A stretch of DNA of 64,000 nucleotides from Bdellovibrionaceae bacterium UBA6502. Its GTDB lineage: Bacteria > Bdellovibrionota > Bdellovibrionia > Bdellovibrionales > UBA840. Both the position numbers and the translations under genes were made by a program. Positions 43,006-51,538 of the stretch are shown here, in pieces; the first letter of the stretch is position 1, and every line of letters begins with the position of its first letter. The stretch spans positions 8,955 through 72,954 of the forward strand of contig DJMA01000011.1 of assembly GCA_002436415.1 (NCBI GenBank), in the 5' to 3' direction. Under the pieces are notes generated by a model. It was given only the letters and a program-made list of their open reading frames with translations, was not told where the DNA came from and made no database searches.

Positions 43006-44052
43006 TTATTTTTCAATCTTACTTGATGATTTTAGTTTTTTAAGTGGGTCTTTGGAGTCTTCATAGGACTTTAAGTGATTTAATAGTTTTTTGAAATCAG
43101 ACCCAAGGGCAAGGTAGACTTGCTCAAAGAGCTCCTGATTCGCTGTATAGGTGCCATATAAGGCTAGGTGAGCATTATTTAAATCAGACCTTAGAATGTC
43201 ATCAAAATTTAATACCTTAATTTTTTTGCGAATCCTTGTTCGGTAAGAACTTTGCAAACTGAGAATTTTTTCTTTTTTCTTTTCTAGTTTTTCAGCCAAA
43301 GGAAGTTTTTGAAAATTTTCATCATCATAAAGCTTTTGTAGCTTCTTTTTTTCATCGGCAATGAAAGTATAGAAAAGTTTACGCTCATCTCTAGCTGCTT
43401 TTATTTTGGCGACGAGCTCAGGCCTTGCATCTTGATAGAATATCTCTGTACCTTTATTACCTACAAAAGTAGCGAGTTGCTCGTTGAACTCTGCGTTGCT
43501 TTTTATGTAGATTGTAGCGTGAGTGCTTTCATGTAGAATGAGATTTACCAAGGAAACCTCTGGGTAATTCATCATACTCGAAAGTACAGGATCGTTAAAC
43601 CAACCTAATGTGGAGTAGGCTGTAACTCCTCTTAGATTTACATCTAAAGATTTTTTTATCATTTCTTGCTCAAGCTCTTCTGCTTGTTGTTTTTGGGGAA
43701 AGCCTTTGTAGCTCAAGTCGCCGACGATAGGATACCACCATTTATAGGGCTTTAAATCAAATAGGGGATTGGCATTAACTACATAGCTAACGTATTTATC
43801 ATCTAGTTTGGAATAGCTAGTGTAATTGTCTGAGGATTTTAGTCCGAGTTTTTCAAACCCAAATTTTCTAACTTCTTGAATTAGTTTTAATTTTTCTTTT
43901 TCTTTTTGGGAGAGGTTAGGATCTTGTAGGGCGTCTTCTATTTCTTCGGCTTTCCACAGGATAGACATTTGATGAAAGGCTATTTTTGTGTAGTAAGTCA
44001 GACCGCAGCCACTAAGGAGAAACAGAAAAAGGCTAAGTTTTATAAATACCAT
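43006..44052 (-). CDS. zinc aminopeptidase-like lipoprotein (PF10023/COG4324 type)
   Basis: 348 residues with a lipobox (FLFLLSGC, Cys16), so anchored in the envelope. The HExxH zinc site is visible as LILHESTHATIY at about 165-176, followed by the family-typical FNEQLATFVGNKG near 189. The region before it, GVTAYSTLGWFNDPVLSSM, matches the predicted aminopeptidase family. The C-terminus is Lys-rich and coiled. The start lies inside the end of the barrel-protein gene upstream (13-base overlap), with GGGA 5 bases ahead. The two envelope genes form a unit. Substrate unknown. Confidence 0.82.
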   Translation of the reverse strand: MVFIKLSLFLFLLSGCGLTYYTKIAFHQMSILWKAEEIEDALQDPNLSQKEKEKLKLIQEVRKFGFEKLGLKSSDNYTSYSKLDDKYVSYVVNANPLFDLKPYKWWYPIVGDLSYKGFPQKQQAEELEQEMIKKSLDVNLRGVTAYSTLGWFNDPVLSSMMNYPEVSLVNLILHESTHATIYIKSNAEFNEQLATFVGNKGTEIFYQDARPELVAKIKAARDERKLFYTFIADEKKKLQKLYDDENFQKLPLAEKLEKKKEKILSLQSSYRTRIRKKIKVLNFDDILRSDLNNAHLALYGTYTANQELFEQVYLALGSDFKKLLNHLKSYEDSKDPLKKLKSSSKIEK

Positions 44053-44606
44053 GAAAATCCCACTTTCGTGGAAGTATCCGTGGTTTTTTCACTTTCTTCG
44101 CCATCAATAGGGCCCTGCCAAACATCATAACTCAGACGTAAACTAAAAGTTTTTGTGAGACGAAGTTTGAAACCTAAACCGTATGTTAAATTTTTACCAC
44201 TAACTTCTGGACTACTCGAGGCGTTTCCATCCTCTCTAAAAGTAAGACGTTTTTTAATTTCAGCAATACCTGCCTTAACGTAAGGATTGAAGGTTGATTC
44301 CCTGGTCCCTAGGTTGTAAACCAAGTCAACTCCGCCGTAGGTGTAATTTAAGGATTGTTCTAAAGTTGTCGTAGAGGTTGTGGTTTTAGAGTAATTGTAA
44401 CCGGTCATATAAGTAAATTCTAAAGCGCCAGTTTCCCAAAAGTAATAGGCCAGAGACACAGAGCTTGATCTACTTTCGGACTCATTGTTTTCACTTACAT
44501 TAGTTTCTCGCAATGATCCTTGGGCGCTAAATTCAAAAACTCCCGCATAAGAACTGGTGGAGGCAAACAATAAAAAACAGGCTAATAGTACTTTTAAATG
44601 TATCAT
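44040..44606 (-). CDS. small outer-membrane beta-barrel protein
   Basis: 188 residues: signal peptide (cleavage SSYAG), then alternating-strand sequence (SVSLAYYFWETGALEFTY, GGVDLVYNLG, NLTYGLGFKLRLT, FSLRLSYDVW) and a C-terminal GFSWYL. The size and pattern fit an eight-strand OmpW/OmpX-like barrel. Its stop overlaps the start of the aminopeptidase gene. No strong ribosome site is seen. Function could be porin-like or structural; no family name can be assigned with confidence. Confidence 0.72.
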   Translation of the reverse strand: MIHLKVLLACFLLFASTSSYAGVFEFSAQGSLRETNVSENNESESRSSSVSLAYYFWETGALEFTYMTGYNYSKTTTSTTTLEQSLNYTYGGVDLVYNLGTRESTFNPYVKAGIAEIKKRLTFREDGNASSSPEVSGKNLTYGLGFKLRLTKTFSLRLSYDVWQGPIDGEESEKTTDTSTKVGFSWYL

Positions 44607-44754
44607 ACTGATATTTTAGCAAAGATCGTTTCAGGCCTGGAGTTCTTCTCTGTGAGCTGAGATTGCTAGGCCTTAGATCTAGGCAATTTCATCCTTTTTT
44701 GCTGTATCAAATAAGATCTTATGTCATATAATGGGAATTATTGAAGGAGATAAT

Positions 44755-44961
44755 ATGAAACTATTATTTGTAACTGCCCTTATGGCTGTATCTTTTTCTT
44801 CGGTATCGGCCTTAGCTTGTGACTGTGGAAAAAAAGAATGCGCAAAGAAAGAGTGTGCTCTTAAGAAATCTTGCGATAAGCACGAAGGTAAAGAATGTGC
44901 TTGTGGTAAAAAACATGGCGAAGAAAAGTCTGAGGAAGTAAAAGACGAAGTAAAATCTTAA
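44755..44961 (+). CDS. small Cys-rich exported protein
   Basis: 68 residues: signal peptide of about 20 residues (MKLLFVTALMAVSFSSVSA) and a mature peptide with nine or so cysteines in CDCGKKECAKKECAL and KECACGKK arrangements, rich in Lys and Glu. Metal sequestration in the periplasm is plausible but unproven. AAGGAG 6 bases before the ATG at 44755 decides this start over the upstream in-frame ATG at 44731. A perfect terminator follows, so it is a real, independently transcribed gene. Confidence 0.8.
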   Translation: MKLLFVTALMAVSFSSVSALACDCGKKECAKKECALKKSCDKHEGKECACGKKHGEEKSEEVKDEVKS

Positions 44962-44983
44962 GTCAATTTATTCAAAACTATGC

Positions 44984-45014
44984 AGCCCTATCAACTTATG
45001 ATAGGGCTTTTTTT
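44984..45014 (+). terminator. intrinsic terminator of the Cys-rich small gene
   Basis: AGCCCTATCA (44984-44993) and TGATAGGGCT (44999-45008) form a perfect 10-bp stem with a 5-base loop, followed by a T-run to 45014. Confidence 0.95.
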
Positions 45015-45028
45015 ATTGGAATTTTAAA

Positions 45029-45880
45029 CTACATCTTTTTTCTTAGAGGTATTTTTAAAAAACTTTTTTCCTCAAACAAAGACACTCCAGCCCAAGCGTT
45101 AAATTGTACACTCTGTAGTAAGAGTCTAGGTGCTGCTAAGCCACTATCTCGTTTGTCTCTAAAGTTTACAAATTCGTCTTCAGTGGTTTTTGCAGTGATT
45201 TGTACATTATGATCTTTGTGCTCTTTTAATTTTGCCTTTTCCCAAACGATTCTTCCACCAGGCATATAGTCATGACCAGGGTAAATATCTAGCTCATCAC
45301 TTAGCTTGTAAAGCTTGTTACTAATAGAGTTAAACATGTCTTTTGAACTTCCTGCTGGGAAATCACATCTTCCGGTTCCGTAATCAGGTGCGAATATAAG
45401 GTCACCCGTGAAGGCGGCTTTTTCGTTAATTACTATGGTCATACAAGCGGGAGTATGACCTGGAGTTGCGATTGCTTTAATTTTTAAGTCTCCTACTTGA
45501 AACTCCTCAGTATCTTTCATTAGGTGATCAAAGTCTTTACCTGTTTTGTCATTATCCATTGCGAATAGATCGGAAAATACATTTTGAACATCAACAATGT
45601 TTTCTGAAATGGCAGTTTTTGCATTGGGGTATTTTTCCTTAAAATAAGAAATGCCAGTCAAATGGTCTGCGTGTGCATGAGTTTCGATGAGGTATTCTAG
45701 TTGTAAAGAATGTTCTTTCATATAGTCATCAATGATTTCACATGATTTAAATGAAACGCTTGAAGACTTTGGATCATAGTCAGCTACGCTATCAATAAGA
45801 AGTGCTTTTCTTGAATTCGCGTCATATACTAGATAACTTAATGTAAATGTGTCTGGATGAAAAAAAGATTTTATTTCCAT
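45029..45880 (-). CDS. MBL-fold hydrolase, persulfide-dioxygenase (ETHE1/Blh)-like
   Basis: Metallo-beta-lactamase-fold protein of 283 residues, cytoplasmic. The metal motif THAHADHLTG is at about 67-76, the second His site is in ATPGHTPACM near 138, then FTGDLIF near 157, and GTGRCDFPAGSS near 168 and YPGHDYM near 200, a set that matches glutathione-persulfide dioxygenases, which oxidise sulfane sulfur to sulfite. The length (240-290) also fits. AGGAGG lies 8 bases ahead of the ATG. No rhodanese or sulfide-quinone reductase gene adjoins, so the pathway is inferred only from the protein. Confidence 0.85.
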   Translation of the reverse strand: MEIKSFFHPDTFTLSYLVYDANSRKALLIDSVADYDPKSSSVSFKSCEIIDDYMKEHSLQLEYLIETHAHADHLTGISYFKEKYPNAKTAISENIVDVQNVFSDLFAMDNDKTGKDFDHLMKDTEEFQVGDLKIKAIATPGHTPACMTIVINEKAAFTGDLIFAPDYGTGRCDFPAGSSKDMFNSISNKLYKLSDELDIYPGHDYMPGGRIVWEKAKLKEHKDHNVQITAKTTEDEFVNFRDKRDSGLAAPRLLLQSVQFNAWAGVSLFEEKSFLKIPLRKKM

Positions 45881-46095
45881 GTTTAATGCCTCCTGATACC
45901 TTATTAGATCATGAGTAGTTTTTCATAACCTTGATTTAGATCAATAAAATTATCTTCTCTATCGTCCTTAGAAATGATCTGAAGAAGCTAGCTTACAATT
46001 TGTCCCAATGAGACATATTGGCAAGGGCATTTTTACTCATATTTAGATTTTATGAAAAGTTTTTGATGACAAAATTGAAAGTTGAAGAGCGATAG

Positions 46096-46135
46096 TAACT
46101 TAGTAACTTAGTAACTTAGTAACTTAGTAACTTAG
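46096..46135. repeat. tandem 8-bp repeat, five copies of TAACTTAG
   Basis: Five perfect copies of TAACTTAG run from 46096 to 46135, with a degraded copy (TAATTTGG) after and ATAG before. The array sits in the space between the TonB-like gene and the hydrolase gene, about 215 bases upstream of the latter. Copy number could change by slippage. Confidence 0.9.
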
Positions 46136-46167
46136 TAATTTGGTTCATCAAGAGTCTAAGATATCAA

Positions 46168-47016
46168 TTAAAGTCTAAGTGAGAATAGATAAGATAGTCG
46201 AATTAAACCATCATCTGCCTGCATTTCCTCAGGTGGGTTTACAAAAGGAGCTGCCGTTTGAAAGGCTTGAATGGCGGCGCTATCCCACTTGCTTTCACCG
46301 GATGAGTTTTCAATGTAGGAGTTTACGATTTCACCTTTCGCATTTAAAATGATGACCAACTTACTTAGCCATTCTCTTGATTTAAAACGTTTATCAGGAT
46401 GTCCAAGTTTTAGTTGCTCAATGTGCTTTTCTATATTTTGCACCCAGCGAATTCGTACCTGTTCATTAACTCTTTGATAGAAAGAGTAGAACTGGTTTCG
46501 ATTAGTGTTTAAAGCTGTGAAATTACCGTATTCAATATCTTCAAAAATTCGATCTTGAATGCTTGAGATACCTTTTTTATCAAAGAAGTTTTCATAGACT
46601 TCTTCTTGCTTTACTTGATCAACAATGGCGGCTTGAATATCACCATTGTCAGAGTCTTCGATCAGATCTTTTACAGAAGCCGTGCCATTATTGGCTTGGC
46701 CAATTGGGGGGAGCAACTCTGGATCGATATTTTTAATGGAGGAGCGGTTTTCGGTTTTTCCAGTGGTGCTTGCTTGTTTTTGTTCAATGACTCTCTGACT
46801 ACGAGCACTTTCAAGGCGAGTGGCTTTATTCGAAAATACATCGACATTAGGCGCAACTGCATCAGCAACTATTTGTTTTTCTGAAGTGTCGATATATTCG
46901 ATTTCAACAATTGGAGTACTTTCTTCACTAGCCATAGGTTCAGGTTTTAGCTGGTATAGTCCAGCTAAAAACACCAAATGTACTAAGAAACTAATGCTAA
47001 GTGCTCGAAAATACAT
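46168..47016 (-). CDS. TonB-like energy-transducing protein
   Basis: 282 residues. One N-terminal membrane anchor (about 4-22, SISFLVHLVFLAGLYQL), a long charged linker, and a C-terminal domain that looks like TonB/TolA: KLVIILNAKGEIVNSYIENS near 220, WDSAAIQAFQTAAPFVNPP near 245, and a final strand LIRLSYLFSLRL. The Pro-Lys-rich linker of classical TonB is missing. The start is ATG at 47016 with TGGGA 6 bases ahead; a TTG at 47040 would add 8 residues. It probably transmits motive force from an ExbBD-type motor or acts as a TolA-like bridge. No exbB/exbD neighbours are present. Confidence 0.78.
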   Translation of the reverse strand: MYFRALSISFLVHLVFLAGLYQLKPEPMASEESTPIVEIEYIDTSEKQIVADAVAPNVDVFSNKATRLESARSQRVIEQKQASTTGKTENRSSIKNIDPELLPPIGQANNGTASVKDLIEDSDNGDIQAAIVDQVKQEEVYENFFDKKGISSIQDRIFEDIEYGNFTALNTNRNQFYSFYQRVNEQVRIRWVQNIEKHIEQLKLGHPDKRFKSREWLSKLVIILNAKGEIVNSYIENSSGESKWDSAAIQAFQTAAPFVNPPEEMQADDGLIRLSYLFSLRL

Positions 47017-47073
47017 AACAAATCCCAGGTTACTCCACAAAGGTTAAGATTTCAATATTCAACACCCCGTGGT

Positions 47074-47101
47074 TAAAGTTGAGACACTTTTCTGCCGATA
47101 A
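47074..47101 (+). promoter_or_regulatory. flagellar-sigma (FliA-type) promoter-like sequence before the PilZ gene
   Basis: TAAAGTTG (47074-47081), 12 bases, then GCCGATAA (47094-47101), 24 bases before the PilZ ATG. The known FliA consensus is TAAAGTTT-N11-GCCGATAA, so this matches 15 of 16 bases with spacing one base longer. Confidence 0.65.
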
Positions 47102-47124
47102 AAGGTTAGTAACAGGGGGGCCTA

Positions 47125-47655
47125 ATGGCTGAAAATTCTAATGTGATCGATATGACCGCTCGTCGGAAAGAACAAATTTCAAGTGAAGATGGACTTCGTC
47201 CTGCATTTGAAACAGATCAGGCTGTATTCGATATGACAGAGCGCCGTCAGGAAGTGATTAAAGAAGAGAGAAGATTAGTTAAAAGAACCATTTTATCTGA
47301 GTTCATAGGCGCGTATGCGGTGATCCCTGAACAAGGTTTAGCAAAAGTAGCCATCTATGATATTTCAGAGCAAGGGATGGGGATTGACCTAGAATCAGAA
47401 TACGGAAACTTCGCAGAAGGGGAAGAGGTTGCCTTAAGAATTTATCTATCTAATGATACGTTCTTACCCTTTGTAGCAAAAGTTTATAACGTACGAAAGG
47501 TTCCCGAAGAAGGTGTTTACAGACATGGTGTGGCTTTCATGAAAGAGTCTACAGATAATGATGCTTTAATGCACTTTGTATCTTTTCTAGAAAGTGTTTC
47601 TTCAAGTCTTCGTACCGATAACGGTGATGTTGTAGTTACCAAAGTTCGTCGATAA
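47125..47655 (+). CDS. PilZ-domain protein (cyclic-di-GMP receptor)
   Basis: 176 residues, cytoplasmic. A PilZ domain occupies about 50-165: a basic RRLVKR segment (50-55) serving as the RxxxR part and YDISEQGMGIDLE near 86 as the D/NxSxxG part, then the end region YRHGVAFM, all usual in c-di-GMP-binding PilZ proteins. The first 45 residues contain a doubled pattern (VIDMTARRKEQI and VFDMTERRQEVI) that looks like a repeated short linear motif. AGGGGGG precedes the ATG. The promoter upstream resembles a flagellar-sigma site, so expression with motility genes is likely. A terminator follows. Confidence 0.85.
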   Translation: MAENSNVIDMTARRKEQISSEDGLRPAFETDQAVFDMTERRQEVIKEERRLVKRTILSEFIGAYAVIPEQGLAKVAIYDISEQGMGIDLESEYGNFAEGEEVALRIYLSNDTFLPFVAKVYNVRKVPEEGVYRHGVAFMKESTDNDALMHFVSFLESVSSSLRTDNGDVVVTKVRR

Positions 47656-47680
47656 GAATTTAATTAAAAACATTAAAGAG

Positions 47681-47710
47681 AACCCAAGGCTTTTAAGTCT
47701 TGGGTTTTCT
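47681..47710 (+). terminator. probable intrinsic terminator of the PilZ gene
   Basis: AACCCAAG (47681-47688) and CTTGGGTT (47699-47706) form an 8-bp stem with a 10-base loop, followed by a short, interrupted T-run (TTTTCTATTTT). Confidence 0.75.
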
Positions 47711-47872
47711 ATTTTAAGAGCCTCAAGGCAGTCGTGTAATTGTGTTCTACAGTAGCTTGTTTGTTCTGTTGTGTTTGAACGCTTTGGTTGTAGTAGATAA
47801 ATTTTCCCTTTAATTTTAGACCTTTAAAAAGGATTAGAAACGAGCAGAGTTGATAAAGTTTAATAATAAAAT

Positions 47873-48628
47873 TTAGACCACTTCGCCATCGGGCACTTCT
47901 GTTTTTGGTAGTAAAACGCTGTGTGGTTTAATTACGCATTTTTCTCCAACAGTTACGGCACCCATTACACTTGCTTTTAGACCAATGGTTGAGTAGCTGC
48001 CGATTTTAGTTTTGGAAATTATTAAATACCCACCCATTCCATAGTGGGCAAAAATAGTAGCGCTTCCACCGATGGTAACATAGTCACCCAATTCTATTAA
48101 GCAAGGATCGGAAATGTTACTAGTATTGATCACACAGTTTTTACCCATCTTCATTCCCATCATTCTAAAAAAAAGCATAGTCAATGGAGTTGGAGTTACG
48201 ATGTCTAAAACAGTATAGCGAACCAATTGTGTAAGTGCATTGTGGTAGTACCAAGGAATGACTTGGAAGGAATACCAATTGCCTCGCGACTCTTTGATTT
48301 TTAGCGGCAAAAGTTTATTTACTAAAGGAACAATGAAAATCAAACTAATGGCAAATGCGATATAGCTTGCGGATAGCAAAAATGCGTATGATAAAGCTTT
48401 TTGCCAAAGCTCTAAGTTTTCAATACTAGGTCCAAAATATTGAAATAAAAATGCGCCAGGAGTGAAGGCAAGAGCGAAACATAAAAGGCTGAGAAAAACT
48501 AAAGGTAGTAGAGTTAATAAAAAGGCAAGTGTTTTAAAGCGTCGAACCAGCCGCTCGGAGACACCCCAAAGACCAGGTAAGTCGGATGATGTTTCGGTGT
48601 GAATGCTATGCTTATCTTTTTTATCCAT
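47873..48628 (-). CDS. membrane-anchored hexapeptide-repeat acyltransferase
   Basis: 251 residues. Two membrane segments (about 36-62 and 80-106) precede a left-handed beta-helix of hexapeptide repeats (GMKMGKNCVINTS ... GDYVTIGGSATIF ... KIGSYSTIGLKASVMGAV ... EKCVIKPHSVLLP), the fold of LpxA/DapH-type acyltransferases. A His in AHYGMGG near 192 may be the catalytic one. The start is uncertain: ATG 48628 gives a clean cytoplasmic N-terminus, whereas an upstream ATG at 48778 would add 50 Cys/Lys-rich residues that look non-coding. Substrate unknown, possibly an envelope molecule. Confidence 0.78.
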   Translation of the reverse strand: MDKKDKHSIHTETSSDLPGLWGVSERLVRRFKTLAFLLTLLPLVFLSLLCFALAFTPGAFLFQYFGPSIENLELWQKALSYAFLLSASYIAFAISLIFIVPLVNKLLPLKIKESRGNWYSFQVIPWYYHNALTQLVRYTVLDIVTPTPLTMLFFRMMGMKMGKNCVINTSNISDPCLIELGDYVTIGGSATIFAHYGMGGYLIISKTKIGSYSTIGLKASVMGAVTVGEKCVIKPHSVLLPKTEVPDGEVV

Positions 48629-48851
48629 ACTAAAATGATAACAAAAAAGTATTAGTCGCTCTAACACAAAAAGATTGTAGTTAAATTGCTTTGGTTTGTT
48701 TGAAGGAAGAAGTTTTGTTTTGCTATGCTTGGCTTGTATGCAAAATTGTTTTTCGCAGCTTGGCAGTGGGCATTTCATGGCACCAAATTGGTGACAGATA
48801 ATTGAAACTTCGCTTCAATGCGGTCAAATCTTTGAACCAAGGAAAATGATT

Positions 48852-49829
48852 GTGGCGAAAATGAAACTCAGTGATATCAAGATTAATAGTAAATACTTAA
48901 GACTCGACACAGATGTAGATTTACTTGCAAAAAGCATTGAGCAAGTGGGTTTAATTCATCCATTGAGTGTGAACGAAAAAAATGAGTTATTAGCGGGTGG
49001 TCGTCGTTTTAGTGCTGTTAAATCGCTAGGCTGGGATGAAGTCGAAGTAAATGTAGTTTCTAAATCTGATTTAGAACAAGAGTTGATTTCTATTGATGAA
49101 AACTTGGTTCGCAAAGCTCTAGATAAACTTCAATTTGAAGAGTGTTTAAATCGTGGCCGTGAAATTTATGAAGAGCTAAATCCTACAGTTTCAAAAGTTT
49201 CTCTAGATACCAAGAAGTTAACTACTGCCGAAAAAGCCGAAGAAAAAGAAAAAGAAGAAGCCGATACAAATTCTTACGCAGCAGTAAGTGCCGAAAAGCT
49301 TGGTTTATCTAAATCTGTGATTAAAAGTGCTATTAAGCGCGATGCTTTGTCTTCTAAAAAGGTGAAAGAGGCTCGTAGCCAAGGGGAGATCAGTGCAGGG
49401 CAAGCCAATGAATTGATTCGTATGTCTAAAGATGACCAAGATAAAATCTTACCTCATATCAAGAAACACACGATCAAAGACATTCGTAAGCTTGTAGACA
49501 ATGCTTCTAAGTCTAATGTAGATGCAGCATTGCTTGCTGACAAAACGGAACCAAAACTTCCTAAAGAGTTTACTCAGGTAATGAGTTTGAGTAAGCGTAT
49601 TAATAAGTTTCTGTCTAAAATTAACTTAGAGCAAATGACTTATGAGGGACCTGAATCTAAAAAAATTGCCACAGAAATTAATAAATTAAATAGTCAAATT
49701 CAAGAATTTGCTCGCCAGCAAGAAATTGATTTAACAAGTAAAGATTCTGATTCTGATTCTGATTCTGCAGTTGCAGGTAGCTTTATGACATCTCAAGATT
49801 CTGAAACAGAACCAAGAGTAGAGCACTAA
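48852..49829 (+). CDS. ParB-like nuclease-domain protein
   Basis: 325 residues, cytoplasmic. The N-terminal ParB/Srx domain is evident: AKSIEQVGLIHPLSVNEKNE (28-47) and LLAGGRRFSAVKSLGWDEV (48-66), where AGGRR stands in for GERRxRA. A helix-turn-helix-like middle (KLGLSKSVIKSAIKRDALS near 150) follows, then a coiled end with a DSDSDSDS stretch from a GATTCT hexamer repeat. GTG at 48852 is chosen because AAGGA is 8 bases ahead; ATG at 48846 is too close to it. It is unlikely to be the chromosome's main ParB, since no parA or origin is nearby. A CTPase or DNA-binding role is inference. Confidence 0.82.
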   Translation: MAKMKLSDIKINSKYLRLDTDVDLLAKSIEQVGLIHPLSVNEKNELLAGGRRFSAVKSLGWDEVEVNVVSKSDLEQELISIDENLVRKALDKLQFEECLNRGREIYEELNPTVSKVSLDTKKLTTAEKAEEKEKEEADTNSYAAVSAEKLGLSKSVIKSAIKRDALSSKKVKEARSQGEISAGQANELIRMSKDDQDKILPHIKKHTIKDIRKLVDNASKSNVDAALLADKTEPKLPKEFTQVMSLSKRINKFLSKINLEQMTYEGPESKKIATEINKLNSQIQEFARQQEIDLTSKDSDSDSDSAVAGSFMTSQDSETEPRVEH

Positions 49830-50150
49830 AATTATTAAAATCAAGAGGCTTCGTTGACTATAAGTACTCAATGGAGCTTTCTCAGGGCAAAAAGTTTCAA
49901 ACATGTGAAACAGGATTGATTAAGACAAAGGTCTAGCTGGTATTTCAAAAAGCCAAAAACTAATCCTTTTATTTCTTAAATCTAACCAAATATACGAAAA
50001 ACTGCTTAAAACTTAAGTGAGTTCCTAACGCGTAAGTACAAAATCTGGTTTACAGACCGAAGCTTTTTGCAATGCCTCTGACTTTTCTAATACAATAGGA
50101 CTAAGGTGTGGGTATCACACGGGTTTTATGGTTCTAGAAAAGGAGTTGTC
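49830..50150. other. intergenic region upstream of the PhoH gene
   Basis: About 320 bases. It holds a probable sigma-70-like promoter (50067-50096) and short dyads (GTTTCA...TGAAAC at about 49897, GTGTG...CACAC at 50106-50120). No other coding potential seen. Confidence 0.55.
50067..50096 (+). promoter_or_regulatory. sigma-70-type promoter-like sequence for the PhoH gene
   Basis: TTGCAA (50067-50072), an 18-base spacer, then TACAAT (50091-50096), 54 bases before the chosen start. Match to consensus is four of six and five of six. Confidence 0.45.
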
Positions 50151-51485
50151 TTGGCCGCTGCAAAATACGAACGCAAGATTGTATTAGACACGAATGTTTT
50201 ACTTTTTGATGCGCAAGCTATATTTAAATTCCCCGATGCGGACGTATTCATACCCATATCGGTCATTGAAGAAATCGACCGATTCAAACGAGACAATGGA
50301 GAGAATGGAAGAAACGCACGTCAGTTTTCTCGATACATTGATGAGCTCAGGGAAAAGGGACCTTTAATTGATGGTGTAGAGGTTGAAGACCGCCACACAA
50401 AGGTTTTTGTAACAGCTAACTATGCACTAGATAGTATTCCAAAAGAGCTTGAACCAAACAAAGCAGATAACCGAATTTTAGCTTGTGCCGTTTGGTTACA
50501 AAATGAGTTTGGAAAAGACACGACTCGTTTGGTTTCAAAAGACATTAACTTAAGAATTTTGGCTGATGTTTACGGAGTAAACGCAGAAGACTACGAGCCA
50601 GACGATGTTTCTTTTGAAGAAATGTACTTAGGTTACCGTGAATTGAACGTTAGCTCCGAGGCCATTGATCGCTTTTATACAGAAAGATTGTATCCATTAG
50701 ATGCTAGCTCTCGCTTAGTGCCTAACGAATACGTAATTATGAAAGATGAAACAAATCCCAACCATTCAGCGCTAGCGAGATTTAGCCAAGTGGATGGTGG
50801 CTTAGTTCCTTTAAGAGGAATCTCTGAAAGTGTTTGGGGAATTTCTCCAAGAAATATGGAGCAAAGCTTTGCTTTAGATTGTTTATTAAATGATGAAATC
50901 AAATTGGTCTCTTTAGTAGGTAAAGCTGGTACAGGTAAAACTTTAATGGCTCTTGCAGCTGGTTTAATGAAGAGTTTAGATGAAGGTAAATACCAAAGAC
51001 TTTTAGTGAGTCGACCTATTTTTCCAATGGGTAAAGACCTTGGTTATCTTCCAGGTGATATCAATGAAAAACTAAATCCATGGATGCAGCCAATCTTTGA
51101 TAATGTGGATTTTTTAATGGGTGGTGATTCTACAAACAGTAAAGCAAGTGGAAGAACGCAAGAGTTGATTCATCAAGGCTTACTAAATATTGAGCCTCTG
51201 ACTTACATCCGTGGTCGTAGTATTCCTAACCAGTATTTGATCGTAGATGAGTCTCAAAACTTAACTCCGCATGAAATTAAAACCATTATTACTCGTGCCG
51301 GAGAAGGTACCAAGGTAGTCTTAACGGGTGACTGTTACCAGATTGATAATCCTTATATCGATTCGGCTAACTCGGGTTTAACTTATTGTGTAGAGAGATT
51401 TAAAGGACAAAAAATTGCTGCGCACGTAACTCTGCAAAAAGGGGAACGATCGGAGTTAGCAGAAACAGCCTCAAATGTTTTATAG
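50151..51485 (+). CDS. phoH: PIN-PhoH family ATPase
   Basis: 444 residues, cytoplasmic, predicted ribonuclease/helicase-type protein. The N-terminal PIN domain has RKIVLDTNVLLFD at about 8-20 with acidic residues typical of a metal site. The C-terminal PhoH ATPase has Walker A GKAGTGKT at 257-264, FPMGKDLGYLPGD near 300, and a Walker B VDESQNLTPHE near 365 followed by LTGDCYQID. The length fits the long PhoH form. The start is TTG at 50151 with AAAGGAG 6 bases before, because the N-terminal PIN strand begins directly after; GTG at 50106 is an alternative. A terminator follows. Probable RNA metabolism role. Confidence 0.9.
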   Translation: MAAAKYERKIVLDTNVLLFDAQAIFKFPDADVFIPISVIEEIDRFKRDNGENGRNARQFSRYIDELREKGPLIDGVEVEDRHTKVFVTANYALDSIPKELEPNKADNRILACAVWLQNEFGKDTTRLVSKDINLRILADVYGVNAEDYEPDDVSFEEMYLGYRELNVSSEAIDRFYTERLYPLDASSRLVPNEYVIMKDETNPNHSALARFSQVDGGLVPLRGISESVWGISPRNMEQSFALDCLLNDEIKLVSLVGKAGTGKTLMALAAGLMKSLDEGKYQRLLVSRPIFPMGKDLGYLPGDINEKLNPWMQPIFDNVDFLMGGDSTNSKASGRTQELIHQGLLNIEPLTYIRGRSIPNQYLIVDESQNLTPHEIKTIITRAGEGTKVVLTGDCYQIDNPYIDSANSGLTYCVERFKGQKIAAHVTLQKGERSELAETASNVL

Positions 51486-51511
51486 TCTGTTTTATAAATT
51501 TTAATTTTTTT

Positions 51512-51538
51512 AAGAGGAGCCTTAGGTTCCTCTTTTTT
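51512..51538 (+). terminator. intrinsic terminator of the PhoH gene
   Basis: AAGAGGAGCC (51512-51521) and GGTTCCTCTT (51525-51534) pair over 10 positions with one G-U pair and a TTA loop, followed by six T residues. Confidence 0.92.
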
